NCBI RefSeq assembly: GCF_947242115.1
Contig: NC_074712.1
Location: forward strand, 17,760,666-17,824,665
Length of the DNA stretch: 64,000 nt
Direction of reading: 5' to 3'
DNA from: Biomphalaria glabrata
Taxonomy: Eukaryota; Mollusca; Gastropoda; Planorbidae
Shown here: positions 1 to 12,480 of the stretch, in pieces
Layout: every line of letters starts with the position of its first letter
How positions within the stretch are numbered: the first letter of the stretch is position 1
Program-made: the position numbers and the translations under genes
Notes under the pieces: model-generated
Database searches by the model: none
Seen by the model: only the letters and a program-made list of their open reading frames with translations
What the model was told of the DNA's origin: nothing

Positions 1-446
1 ATTAGATATTAATATAAATTAATGTAGTATTAGTAGTTAGGTAGATCTAGTCTCTATATTTAGAAATTTTAGATTCTAAATTTAAAATTTAGGCCTATGC
101 TACTAGTGACAGTTTAACAAATATAACATATATGATTTAAATTATATGTCTTTGTATCTATCCATATATATATATTTAGAGATATATATATAGATAGATA
201 TACACCCAGTATTACATTTGACTTAATAGTTGATCGTGCAAGTGTTACATATTCTGGTGCCAAAATACACATTTTGACCATCAGTGTTACACATTTTGAC
301 TTTTTTAGGTAGGCAGGTCTGAAAAGGACTTAATTTTAATTTATGTAATTATCTGAAAAAATAGTTTCAAATATATTAATGAAATTGCTTTTTTAAAGAA
401 ATATTAATGTTTCATGTTTAATAAAAAAAATAAATTGTCATTTCAG
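1..446 (+). other. Intron of the MELK-type gene (acceptor at 445-446)
   Basis: AT-rich DNA with many TAG/CTA words, ending in a TTGTCATTTCAG acceptor directly before the first exon. No other feature is seen. Confidence 0.6.
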
Positions 447-3400
447 TCGCGGCACTACAGTTCTGAAGAAGACTTGGTTGGAGTTGATTTCAACAGTTCA
501 CCCTATGTGTTAACGCCTCAGAACAGAGATGTTAAATCGGTGAGGCATTCAGAAAAAAGGGGGAGAGTTCGAGAAAAACTTGACTTTGACAATCCAGAAG
601 AGCTTGCTCAGAAGCGAGCAATGGCAAAAGATGCTAGCCACGATCAACAAATTATTTCACCCAAGAAACAAGTTGTTTCTCCTACTAAGTCTTCTGATGA
701 CTCAAAGAAATCACCCAAAGAAATTGAATCTGTGAAAAAAACTGAGGCTAATGATCTTCGATCTCCAAAGGCTAGCAACAAAGAAAATAGGCCCATAACA
801 ATAATTTCAGATGCATTGCAAGGAATAGACAAACATACTAAAGATGTAGAATATAGGAGGAATGCTGATGGTAAAACAAGTAACTCTGTTGCTAGAAAAG
901 AAATCTATAGCGTGTATAGCTCACAACAGAAGGACACTGTTTCTAGAGGGAGTGTATATGTAGTGAAAAGATCTGAACTTGCAAATAAAGCAGAGAACAC
1001 CCCCAGAAAGCCTCCAGTGAGGCAGGTACCTGTTCATAGCAAGAATGGCAATTCTCAAACGCCAAGCCAACGACAGAGCATAAGGACGCCAGGAAGGAGA
1101 GAGATTATGCTAGAGAAACAGCGAGAGGCAGCATCAGACAAAAACAAAGCTACTAGAACTACAGAGCAAGTGAAGCGAAATCCTGGCGAGCTTTCTGCCA
1201 GACAGAGAACAGTCAACAATGAGTTTGTCATCCCGCAGACTCCCATATCTTGGGCCACACCTTCCAGGTGTCCGAAAATGAAACTCCAGTCACCCACGAA
1301 CACAAAACCAGTTCAGCTTACTTCAATGGATGACTCATGTATGTATTAGAAACATATTTAACATTTTTTAAATATCTAATTTCATCTTTTAATAATTTAA
1401 TAAGTTATGGCTTAAAACAAATAAAACATTTCTTTTTGTTTTTAATAAATAGTTCTTTTAATAGCCATAACTAAAATCAACTAACATATTTATGTCAGCT
1501 AGGAGTTTTTTTTCTGGGGACTGTTCACATTAAATTCTAGGAACTTCTTGTCAACAGCAAAATGCTATTATACTATTGCCATCCCATTTAGTCTAATATG
1601 TAATGTAAGTGTTGGCTAACTAGTGTGTCTAAAAGAAGTTATGCAAAGTGTTTGGAAGATTTCTTCCTTTGACAGAGTTAATAGGTTGTTCAAATAGCTT
1701 CAACCAATCATGTATCTCTATAGCTTCTTTTCTACACTTGAGTGATACTCAATTTATGTTTTATCAGTATAGTTCATCTATTTGTCTTTCAAATTTGTTT
1801 GTTTCAGATGTCTGTGAGAAGTCTGCTTTTGCTAACAACAACACATTTTCCCCCTCACGTTCTTATGATTCCCAACTGAATACATTGGGAGTTGATGACA
1901 AGCAGTCACCTACACAAGGAGCCAAGTAAGAAGTTGGAAAATATTTTCCAGCCATATAGCCCTTGCAAGCTACACATGTTAAGAATATATGCAACATTTG
2001 TAGTTCTATCAAGATTCTGCCATAAGCCTTTATTTTTGTAGCTCATGGCTGGCAACCATCAACATGTATTACAAGACCATGCATGCAGCTTTTCTAGTTC
2101 TATCAATGTTCTGTCTTTAGCCATTAGCTAGTGGTTCCAGACTGTAAAAAGGTTAAATGGTGTAATGTTGAAGAATGCGAATGTTGTGGAATGCTGGGTT
2201 CGTGCTTCCTGGAGTACTCTTGACACGTGACAAACATATATACCACAAATTGACTTAAGTCCGTTTCAGCTGACAAATATAAAGTTTATTTGACTACAAC
2301 AATAATAATACTGCACTCGTTAGTGCTACAAGTCAAGAAACAATACTATCCGCATAACAGCGGTATAAAAAATATCCAATACGTTAAACTCTCCAGAGTT
2401 TATTACAAATCACGTCCGCATCTCAGTGGGTAACACTGTACAAAATAATCCAGAATAATACTAGAAATACATGTCTCAAAAAGACCACTGGCATCAACTG
2501 CCTAAGAGTTACTATCTAACTGAAATTACTACTCGACTTTTCTAAGTCGCTACTGTCCGTCCCGGACCAAAATATATAACTTGACCACCCGGTCCAAAAT
2601 ATACCACTGAACTCAAAGTCAACTTTATTCATTCTACTTCCTGTTTTCTACATCAGGAATTCCACGTGTCTTTTAACCTCTTAACATGACGTGAACATTA
2701 AATCAGGCAATGTCAACTGAGACTGACACAGACTGACAGCCATTGTTGCATTTCTAAAACCTTAAGCAATATTAATACACAGCTATTAAGATGTCACAAC
2801 AGTTTGGTGTGTTCTAACTTAGCTTTGCAATAATAAAACATTAATAAGCAAAGTAACTTTTACAATAATGCTAACTAATATATCTTTACTCAGTGAACCT
2901 TTTAGCATGTGTTGTGTAAATTTTTAAAAATTATCTATTTTTTTTTTTACACAGTACAAGAAAAGCCTTAAGAAACATTCCATTTAAGTCATTTCGATCA
3001 GTCTCAATTATGCCACCCAGTCAATTTTATTTATATCTTAATTATGTCTATATTACAATAGATATTATAATGATAATTGACACACTACAAATTAGATTTT
3101 ATAACAGGCTTTGGAAAAAAAAAGGTATTTGTTGTAGACTGCCTATGTAGTTGTGAACATTATGAATTATCTTTTTTTTTAAAGATATGCTGAGCTTTGC
3201 ATTTCAGAGAATTATTATTTTTGTATAATATGCTGAGCTTTGCATTTCAGAGAATTATTATTTTTGTATAATATGCTGAGCTTTGCATTTCAGAGAATTA
3301 TTATTTTTGTATAATATGCTGAGCATTTCAGAGAATTATTATTTTTGTATAATATGCTGAGCATTTCATTTTGTATATGTTCTTTTTCATTGTTAACAGG

Positions 3401-6400
3401 GCTGCTTCTCGTTCAGTAGATGATGAACTTTACAAAATGCACATGTCAACACCATCTAGTGGTCAGAAGTCTGCACGGAAAGGGGCAGTGTTTGGCAGTA
3501 TAGAGCGAATGCTTAACATGTTAACTCCAAAAAAGAAAGGCTCGTTAATAGAGGGTCCCAGAAAAGCAAGGGTATGTTGATTACATTGACAGCATTGAAA
3601 CTAAAACATGATGCATTCTTGAAGAGTGGCACCTTGTCACTCATTTGAAGTAGGAAAAAAAAGTTATTTTTATAAAAAGATTTATGGCTTGAAGACATAA
3701 ACCAATGGAAACAATTCAATATATACAGAAAGATGGTTATTGAAGAGACAATGTTATCTCCCTCATAGACAAAACAATTTTAAAGTTAGTATCTTGGGTA
3801 CATACACATTTGAATTTTAAGTGGGCTGAAAGGGAAAGAGTTTAAATTGCAATTTGGAAAAAGTCTGTAATTTAAAAACAAAGTTTCTTTAATAACTACA
3901 TTACTGGTGCAGCACATCATTTAATTTAATACAAATGTTAAAACACATTTTTTTTATATTGTAGTTCTATAAATGGTGTGCAAGTTTGTTTTTACTTTAA
4001 AGGTGGCAGTGACTGTGACATTGACCCTATTTGATTTTATTGTGTGTGGAAAAATTAGCTATCCAAAAGGGCTGATATCAGTACGTTTTAGCTAGTCTAG
4101 TCAGAACAAAATATAGCAAAATAATTGGATAAAATTTTGAGGCAAAATGGCGCAATCATTAACATTTTTTTCTCTATGTGTTAACTTTAAGAAGTAATGG
4201 ATCAAAAATGGTCAATAAAGGACACTTTTCTCATCTACATGAAACTGTTTCACAGTTTTGATTGATCCAAATCTTCCATTATTGCCTCATCAGAGTCCAG
4301 CCAATAACTTCTGTGGTAATCTGGAACAGATATTTGTTTTTTCTTTACAACAAAATGTATTCTAGAAGAAGAGATTAATTAAAATTTTTTAAGCTTAATC
4401 AACCATTAGTTTACTGGGATTTGCAGAACTGGTTGTCACAATCTTATATGACCGGAGAATCTTTTTTTCAAAGTAGACTTTTTTTTTTTTCTGGAAAAAA
4501 AGCACATAGTCTGAATTTTAAAGTGCTTGCTTTGCAGTGCTTATGAACCTATTTCAGAGAGTCTGGCTGATTTGTTTTCACATGTCTAGAATTTGTTAAA
4601 CATCTTTTAGGTATTTTGTTGCGTCTTATTATGTTGCAATGATTCTAGATCTCGTGATTAACACTAGGCATGCCAGTGATAATAGATCGCAAAGCACAAT
4701 TCCAAACTGAAACCTTAATAATTGAATTGAATTAACTTGATTTTTAGAATGAGACCCACAGAGTAAAATTTTAAAATATAAAAATAATGTAAAATTTCCT
4801 GACTCTAAACTTTGTTCTATCCCTTTTATACAATACTCACCATTTTTATCTTCTTGAAGATATTCAAATAGTAAAAAAGCAGGTTTGAATATTGTTCTCC
4901 ACACAAAGCCCAGAACTTTTGAGATTATTAGCAGCTGCTTAGTTCATGACAATATCTAGTTCTAGTTTCATTCAAATTATGTACTGGTGCTTTAAACAAT
5001 GCTTGAAAAATACTTTCTTCTTTACAAATCATCTCTTATCTTTGAATGTAGGCGCTGCACAATGTGTGTCTGACTAGTGAGCTTAGCCCAGATCATGTTT
5101 TGACCACACTCAAGAAAACATTACAGATGAAATGTATTCCTTTTAAACAAAGCGAGTAAGTAAAACATTATTTGTCAATAATAACATGTCTAATCTAATT
5201 GTCAGGCACTTTTAAGTATGAAAAATTCAAGGTAGTTGTCTATTACTTTGTAGCATTTATGTTAACCTAATTGGCAAGTGCATAGTATTTAGTCAGTACT
5301 TTATCAATATATTGGATATGTCAACCTAATTTTCAAGCACTTTGTGAGCAGTAGGCCTAGTTAGGTAAATATCTAAATGGATAAAGTACTATGGAACCTC
5401 ATAAGAAAGATTATGAATTAATATAAATGCCTGCATAACTCATTTTTTTTTTATAAAGCCTTCCAAAGTATAAATTTACTTTGTCTTTATGTAAGAAAAT
5501 TATTCTTGTGCTCAGGATTGAAGGTCAGGACTGAAGTCTCTGAGATAACCCAATTTAGATGGGTACAATCTATTGGCTAGGACTTAGTTGGCCTTATTCA
5601 GTCGTAGAGTGACTATGGTTCATCTCAAACACTTTTTCATGTGGCTGTGGAGCCCTATTTTGGAGAGACACTCCTGTCAACAAATATCCCTTTCGCTTTG
5701 GTGATAGAGGAGCTGGCTATTTTACCGATGGTACGCTTTTCTTCCAGAGCTGAGGACGATGTTTTTTCGCTGTCCATAGCTTTCTTGGTCTTTGTCTCTC
5801 TCCATCTAGTGTGGTCTAGAGCTATGTCTTCCCAATAGTCAGTATTGATGTTCACTGATTTGAGATCTCATTTTATTACATCCATATAATGGAGGTGGGG
5901 GCAACCAGTTTTTCTTGAGCCAGTCGCGAGTTGTCAGTAGAGAATGAATTTCGGGATGCAATTGTCCTCCATGTCCAAGCCAGTGCAGGCGGCGTTCGGC
6001 GTTGTCTGAGGACTGTAAAAATGCTGGCAATACCTGTTCATACAAGGATCTCAGTATTGCACACTCTTTTTTTCCATGTGATTTTCAAGATCCTTCGGAG
6101 ACAGCGCAAATGGATTCAGTTTAGTTTTCTCTCTTGCTTTGCATAGGTGGTCCACGATTCACTGACACACAGTAGCGTACTCATAACCCATGCCTTGTAG
6201 ACTTCCATTTTGGTCACTGTTGTGAGCTTCTGGTTTTCCCAAACTCTTGACCTAAGTCTAGCGAAGATCGAGGCAGCCTTCCCTATGCGTTTTTTATCTC
6301 TGAGATAGCAGAATTCATTTACCGCATCCAGCTTGTTATTGTCTATGACGATGGCTAGGACTTATTACCTTTGTAAACTGATAATCAAAGTTGGGTTGAA

Positions 6401-6706
6401 CTTTCATTTACTTAAAATCAATTCTGTGAAATACTTTGAAATCATGTTTCAAATGAATTACCAATGTTTCAAATGAATTACTTATTGTATAGTGAAGTTT
6501 AATTATTTCAATATATATTTCACAGCTATTCCTTGAGGTGTACAGTTACGGATGACTGGGGCCGCACTAAACTGGCCTTTGACCTAGAAGTGTGTGCACA
6601 CCCCAAGAATTCATTCATGGGCGTTCATCGCAAGCGTGTGAAGGGAGACATTTGGTACTACAAAAGACTGTGTGAAGATATCCTGCGATCTTCTGGGTTC
6701 CTTTAA
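447..6706 (+). CDS. MELK: MELK-type protein kinase, C-terminal part (5 exons, 5' end outside window)
   Basis: Exons 447-1338, 1808-1925, 3400-3571, 5052-5155 and 6526-6706 (stop TAA) join in phase and have AG/GT borders (for example donor GTATGT after 1338 and GTAAGT after 5155). They give 488 C-terminal residues. Near the end are a GSIERMLNMLTPKKKGS segment, matching the GSLERGLD..LTRSKRKGS stretch of vertebrate MELK, and then the KA1 domain: YSLRCTVTDDWGRTKLAF, DLEVCAHPK and final KGDIWYYKRLCEDIL, against MELK's KGDAWVYKRLVEDIL. MELK is a cell-cycle Ser/Thr kinase of the AMPK-related group, and KA1 binds membrane lipid and restrains the kinase. The kinase domain is not in the window. The linker (first exon, 297 aa) is charged, low in complexity, rich in SP/TP sites, and looks longer than the human linker. 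Introns carry an LTR fossil, a 43-bp tandem repeat and a LINE. Another KA1 kinase of the same family is possible but the end matches MELK best. Confidence 0.88.
2182..2801 (-). mobile_element. Possible solo LTR (fossil)
   Basis: A 620-bp block with ends TGTTGTGACATC (read on -) and CCACAACA, i.e. TG...CA termini with short inverted ends. An AATAAA lies on the - strand about 100 bp before the 3' end, as in an LTR. No internal region adjoins it. The flanking 5-mers do not match, so it is old or the ends are slightly off. The family is not determined. A foldback DNA element is the alternative. Confidence 0.4.
3187..3368. repeat. 43-bp tandem repeat, about 4 copies
   Basis: The unit starts ATGCTGAGCTTTGCATTTCAG and ends TTTTTGTATAAT. 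Copies start at 3187, 3230, 3273, 3316 (shortened to 38 bp) and 3354 (partial). The array runs to within 32 bp of the splice acceptor of the third exon. Every unit carries a TTTCAG acceptor-like word. Confidence 0.9.
5587..6351 (-). mobile_element. 5'-truncated LINE, C-terminal reverse-transcriptase end (RTE-like)
   Basis: Read on -, broken frames give FCYLRDKKRIGKAASIFARL, SRVWENQKLTTVTKMEVYKA, RRLHWLGHGGQL and SHMKKC, the conserved C-terminal end of a common animal non-LTR retrotransposon. The 13-bp word TGGCTAGGACTTA occurs at 5574-5586 and again at 6352-6364, an exact target-site duplication. The insertion is therefore about 765 bp and has both ends. It carries stops and lies in the last intron of the MELK-type gene. 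The clade name is tentative. Confidence 0.82.
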
Positions 6707-6767
6707 TGGTCATTTTAGTCCATCTCATTTTATCTTTAAATTGTCCTTGATCTGTTGACTATATTGC

Positions 6768-6773
6768 AATAAA
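6768..6773 (+). terminator. Poly(A) signal of the MELK-type gene
   Basis: AATAAA 62 bases after the stop codon. A second AATAAA follows near 6848. Confidence 0.6.
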
Positions 6774-8640
6774 AAGAACCCGACATATATTTTCTATGTT
6801 AGTGTAATGGATGAAGAAAATGTAATGCTTTCTATAACATTTATGGAATAAATTCTTTGCTAATTTATAGTTATAGATAAATGAATGTTATTGTATTTAT
6901 TATAGATTAAATTAAGCTTTTTAGCTTAAGTACACATATTAAATTTTAAGTTTATTTTTAATGGTGCTACTGTACATGGTCTAAACTAAGTTGTATTATG
7001 TATAAATAATGCCATTTGAGAAACTGTTTTTTTTTCCATACATTAACTCCTATAGCAATAGACTGCTGTGGTTGAGTTGAACTCTTATAGCAATAGACTG
7101 CTGTGGTTGAAGTGAACTCTTATAGCAATAGACTGCTGTGGTTGAGTTGTACTCTAATAGCAATAGACTGCTGTGGTTGAGGTGAACTGTAATGTCTGAT
7201 AGGAAGTTACCAGCAGTTTTTTAATGTTTCTATTTGACGAGTTTTTCCTCTCACACAGAAAGAGATGATACACTTAGCTCATCTTTTCTTTTTTAAGTGA
7301 AAGTCAGAAGTGTAGAGATTTTTAAACCAATTTGTTTCCAATGAAATGAATGTTAAAAAGAATGACACCCTAGCCCCTAGCTAAAACTCTTTGAACTAAA
7401 TAGTGAAAGAGTCTTCTCCTCTTCTTCCCTCAATAACTTGTTGTTTGAACTGACTTGACAAAAACTCTACTTTGTTACTGAGAAACAACTAAAACTAATT
7501 GCATGCACTTTGTCTTGACATTGACCTTTTCATTTTTTTTTTGCTTCATTTGGCCATATAATTATGCAGTTTGTATGTAAATATAGAAACTATTGTTTTA
7601 TGCCACCTTTATTTAAATAGCACAATAAACTCAAAGACTACGATAATAAACATCACTAAGGATTTCAATACAATAGAATTGAACATGTTATATGTAAATG
7701 AGAAAGAAGTGTATGCACAATGCATTATATGGATGAGAGGTTGTGAAAATATTTTACACCCGAACTATACACATTTAGATATTAAATAAGACAACCTGTT
7801 CTAACAAAATCAGGCATGAATTTAAGTATAAAATTGACCATGGAAAAACAACACAATTTCAGAAATAAGTGGAAAACCAATGTAAACAGTACATGAAATG
7901 TCATCTTTCTGTTATTTATCAATAAGATTCAGTGTTTGTTAATCGACTATCTCAAGTGAGTGTATTACAGTATACTTATTTTGCTAGAACAGGTTATGCT
8001 TTTATGTGCCTTATACACCTGTAAAACTGTAATATAGTTGGCATTTTGGTTGAAATGAAATGATTGCTCTCCCCTTGTTATGCTGAGTCCCCAACTTTTA
8101 CTAGATCTCATTGTACTGTTTGTGTCCGTGTTGTTACATTGTCATCAATGAAAGTAGAGGCCTGATTGGCTTGTCAAAAGAAGTTTGTGAAATGACATCA
8201 TTGAATTGACTCTTCAGTTGACATGCCTACCTCCCTCATTTTGTTGTTCTTGTCTATTAATGTACATTTGAAATGCATATTATTTTATTCATAATTACAG
8301 CCTTGATTCTAACCAATGAATTGTTTTTTGTTTTAAATTATATTTCTGTTCCGCTGCTGCAACATAAGTTTGAATGTAAGAGGACATTTTATTGACGGCT
8401 GGTGACTTAAATATTAATAGTAACAGACATTTTAACCCTTTCTCTCCTAACTGACGATACCAACGTTAACGTTGATTATACCAGAATGTGGTAAATAATT
8501 ACGGAGAGAAGAGTTAATTGTGTGCTAAGCCAGGTGTTGGCAACCTTTTTCTATTGAGGGTGGCTTTAAAAATATTTAGGTCTGCTGGGGTGGGGTGTGG
8601 GGCTTATATAATAAAATAAAATATTTACTTACAACTTAGA
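6774..8640. other. Intergenic region downstream of MELK-type gene
   Basis: Apart from the small repeat at 7046-7195 I see no gene, RNA or recognisable transposon. Short reading frames here have no coding character. Confidence 0.5.
7046..7195. repeat. 35-bp tandem repeat, 4 copies
   Basis: The unit contains TAGCAATAGACTGCTGTGG. Copies start at 7051, 7086, 7121 and 7156 with a few base differences. TAGCAATAGACTGCT also has weak dyad symmetry. Confidence 0.9.
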
Positions 8641-8964
8641 AAAAAAATGATAGCTAACTATGTATTAGAAAAAAAAATGATAGCTAACTATGTATTAGAA
8701 AAAAAAATGATAGCTAACTATGTATTAGAAAAAAAAATGATAGCTAACTATGTATTAGAAAAAAAAATGATAGCTAACTATGTATTAGAAAAAAAAATGA
8801 TAGCTAACTATGTATTAGAAAAAAAAATGATAGCTAACTATGTATTAGAAAAAAAAATGATAGCTAACTATGTATTAGAAAAAAAAATGATAGCTAACTA
8901 TGTATTAGAAAAAAAAATGATAGCTAACTATGTATTAGAAAAAAAAATGATAGCTAACTATGTA
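8641..8964. repeat. 30-bp minisatellite, 10.8 copies
   Basis: Unit AAAAAAATGATAGCTAACTA plus TGTATTAGAA, repeated with no visible change. Because the period is a multiple of three, one frame stays open and reads MIANYVLEKK over and over. This is a by-product, not a gene. Confidence 0.95.
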
Positions 8965-10170
8965 TGCCTTTTTAATTTACATTTGGCCATACTTTTCAAC
9001 CATTTCACTAGAAATAGTTTCACCTTTCAGTATAGGAAAATGACAAAACCTTTCACTTGCTTGTCTGGAGAAATGGGAGCACTTTGTTTGAAAAGGATTT
9101 AAAATTCACATATATTTCATGTGCAAACAACACATTGCAATGATACTGATGGCAAAAAAAGTCTTCGAACTCTTCACTAGAAATATTAGTTACAAAGTCA
9201 CAGTCAAGGTCCTTTAAGGAACATAACAATTTCTTCCTTGAGATTCCATATTCTTAATACCTTACCCATGCTAATCCAGTGGTTACTACTTTGGTACAGA
9301 ACATCGGAATGTTTTTTTCTCCAAATCTTCAAGTAGGCTACTTCTCAGAACTGCCTGTGGTTAAGCCCCCTAGCTCAGATCTTCTTATCTTGGTGTTACT
9401 TCAAAAAAGATGATGATTACGTCCCATGCATGTTCCTAGATCAATATAGTCATGCATGTTAATCAGTGACTTAAATTCTGCTGATTCTGGCTCAGGCCAT
9501 GCTCTAATAGTACTACAGAAGAAGAAACATTTGAACAAATTTGTCCTAGCATAAGGAGCAAGGAATTTATCATTTTCTTTGTGTCTGAGTATTTTATTAG
9601 GTTTTGTTTTTGTATTTGAAGATTATGGTTCAGTGTTTTATGTATAACTTTTAAGTTATTTTACTTTTAAGTTTTCTGTCCTGGGGATTTTACTAAAGGT
9701 GTTACTCTAATCAAATTTGAATATTCATTTGTTATGAATCTCATTGCTCTACTTTGTATCTGTTCTAGTTTCTAAATGTTTTCTTGAGTTGTTGATCCCA
9801 AAACATAGGATGCATATTGGCCAAACCAAGGTTAAATAACATTTTAGTTTTATGCTCTTATTTGATTTGTAAAAATTTCTTTTATTAAACCCTTTGTTTG
9901 ATTTTTTAATAATTTCATCAATATGTGGGATTCCATGACAGTTTTTCATTTATTTTGCGTTTTTGGTCTGTTATTGGTTTACCATGAATAGGATAAGTAG
10001 AATTTATTTGTTTTAGTTTTTTTCTGAGAGGAAAGACATGCTCCAATTTGATTCCCATTATGTAATTCTTCTAATTCTCTTGTAAAATTTCTGTATCTTG
10101 TGTTGTTTTTATTGTTCTATATATTAAGCAATCATCTGCAAATAATCTGACTTTTTTTTCCTGAACTAAT

Positions 10171-10530
10171 TCATCCAGCCATCCCATTGGCACTACAGCC
10201 CATGGAGGGCTCTGGCCTGCTTCAACACATCCTTCCATTCAGATCTCTCATGGGCCTTTCGTCTCCACGCCCTAACCCTAAGCTGTTGCAGATCTGCCTC
10301 CACATCATCAATCCATCGCATTCAGTCTACCTTTGGGTTGCCTGCCTTTTGGATTTTGCCCGTGTACAGTTTTCAATCCTCTGTTATCTGACATTCTTTC
10401 AAGGTGACATGCCCAACGTAGTCTGTTCTTTTTTATTTCAGTCACTATCGGTGGGTCTTCATACAATTGATTTATCTCATGGTTAGTACGTGTCCTCCAC
10501 CCTGTATAGCACCATAGATTTTCCTAAGAA
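10171..10530 (-). mobile_element. Short LINE 3' fragment nested inside another LINE
   Basis: A 360-bp insert flanked by TTTCCTGAACTAAT at 10157-10170 and 10531-10544, an exact 14-bp target-site duplication. It splits the host LINE between its NDLPNCIS and FADD blocks. Read on -, the insert resembles the C-terminal end of a second LINE family (RLRWAGHL-type region to the stop) and finishes in GGATGGCTGGATGA, a tail style seen in RTE elements. Confidence 0.85.
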
Positions 10531-10620
10531 TTTCCTGAACTAATGCAATTTGGTAAATCATTTTTGTAAATTAAAAATAGTTGTGGACCTAAGACTGTTC
10601 CTTGAGGTACATCTGAGTTT

Positions 10621-10720
10621 ACTGTTGTGTTGATTTAGAGGCTATTATTACAATTTGTTCTCTCCCTATCACTGTTGTGTTGATTTAGAGGCTATTATTA
10701 CAATTTGTTCTCTCCCTATC
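10621..10720. repeat. Perfect 50-bp tandem duplication inside the LINE
   Basis: 10621-10670 and 10671-10720 appear identical, starting ACTGTTGTGTTGATTTAGAG. The related LINE copy at 20588 starts downstream of this point, so the single-copy state cannot be compared here. Confidence 0.9.
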
Positions 10721-11000
10721 AGAAAATCCTGAATCCATTGATGTAATGGACCATCAATGCCAAAATATTTTAATTTTTTAAGCAAGCTGTGGTGTTGAAC
10801 TTTGTCAAATGCCTTAGAATAATCTAAGATGACATCTATTTGCTCATTATTATCTAAACCTTTTGAAAAATCATCAGTTAGTCCTATTAGTTGTATTTCA
10901 CATGATCTATATTTCCTAAAGATAAGTTTGATAACTGAGATAATTGGTTCACAACATGTTTGATATTCAATGCAGCTTTGCACAAACTTTCTTGTGTAGA

Positions 11001-12190
11001 GGTAAGAGTTTATGGTTGGAACATTGTTCTTTAATTTTATAAGAAAAACAAAAAACTTTTTCTCAGTCAAAGCACAGGCTTCATCAGTCGTTACACTTGC
11101 TATCTTGTTCCAAACCAACTCAACACTTTCAACAAAGTTCTTCATAGCATTGAATAATTACTGAATGAATTAATGTCTTTGAATGCTTCAACTTATTAGA
11201 ATAATCTTTGTTTACTTATAACTTTTTGAATGACATGAATAGGCCATGTTTCTTTAGTCTCTTCATCATAAGAATCAAATGATGTTTAAAATTATTTATT
11301 ATTAATATATATGCATTTCTATACACTTTTATATAACAGTGACATTTGTTGTCATTAAATCTTCTCATAATTTAGTTCCATTTCATTTTAAGATTCTAAT
11401 TTAAGTGATAAATTCATAGATAGTAAATTTATCTTCACAAACAGCTGTATCATTTCATTTATGTTTATGCATCACATATTCTACCACTTTTTTTATCTAA
11501 CAAAGAACTGGCATTATTGATAAAGTTATTAAGAATTTCCATCTTACCGATATATTTCCTTATTTCAACTATGTCCAGTATGAATTGTGCAAACACAGCT
11601 TCAATAGATAGAGGACTTCATGTGCTTTAAAGAAGTGTTATAATTTGTTAAAAACATCTTAAATAGAATTGTTCATTATTCATTCAAGACCTTAAAGGTC
11701 TGGGTTTAGTTAAGCTCTTTAATTATGTAAAGTCTCATAGGTCTGGGTTTAGGTAAACTCTTAGAAAGTCTCAATCATCTCAACTGTTAGTTTTCTGGCA
11801 CATTCATGGTAATTCTAACAAGTATCAGACTTTGATTTATAGAAACTCATTCTTTTTAAGCTTACGCTAAAACGAGATTATGAATTAAATAATGTTATAA
11901 ACATTAAGTGTAGCTTGAATGGGCTCAAAGTTCAATGTAAACTTCCTTTAGAGTGTCTTTTTTTTATTCTTTAAGGTCCCTGTAATGAATACAATACCAA
12001 AGAAGAATATAACTTACAAAACATGTAGCAAGTCAATAACAAGGTTCAATTAAAAAAAATATTTTATTGAAACTTAAATAAGTATAACAATATGGCATTT
12101 ATAGAAAGTAGAATATGTAGTGGAATCTGTATAAATAGAACTTGTATAAAACCAAGCAGGACATGGGGCAAGATAATTGTTATGGCGCTG
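11001..12190. other. Intergenic, no gene seen
   Basis: AT-rich sequence. A near-duplicate phrase AGGTCTGGGTTTAG occurs at about 11696 and 11739. Nothing else is recognised. Confidence 0.4.
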
Positions 12191-12358
12191 GACATTTTGG
12201 CACAAAATTTTTTAATATGTCCTTAAATAGAAGGATACATATCTCTGTTTTGTGTGTGTGTTTGTGTTCAAACAGATTTTATATATACAGAACAAGTTTA
12301 TTTTTGTTTTTTAGATTTAAGTTTGTTATGTAGTTATTGTTATAACACTAACATTATA

Positions 12359-12480
12359 CTGTGCAGCCCTATTTTGGAGAGGGCCCAAAATAGTGCTGTA
12401 CAGTCACATGAAAAAGTGTTCAAGATGAACCATAGTTGCTCTACGACTGAAGGAGGCCTGATTAACATTATAATGTCTGT
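12359..12480 (+). mobile_element. LINE 3' tail fragment
   Basis: It matches, in opposite orientation, the 3' end of the LINE at 5587-6351: CAGCCCTATTTTGGAGAG, then CACATGAAAAAGTGTT, GATGAACCATAGT and CTCTACGACTGAA. Only the last residues (SHMKKC) and the 3' UTR remain. Confidence 0.7.

Larger units (their letters stand above)
9378..11000 (-). mobile_element. 5'-truncated LINE (jockey/CR1-like), broken and interrupted
   Basis: Read on -, the parts in order are [58 protein letters not shown], then the insertion at 10171-10530, then [18 protein letters not shown] and [17 protein letters not shown]. The VPQGTVLGP block is a standard RT motif. The FADD box lies near 10145 and the 3' tail near 9380-9430. 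The same family occurs on + at 20588. There are several stops and frameshifts, so the element is dead. The upper limit is uncertain; open reading continues to 11145. Confidence 0.85.

Noticed and set aside
8647-9102. Open frame with ten MIANYVLEKK repeats
   Set aside because: 30-bp tandem repeat, no promoter or homology; the tail after the array is not protein-like.
10187-10486. 99-codon + strand frame
   Set aside because: Antisense shadow of the nested LINE fragment.
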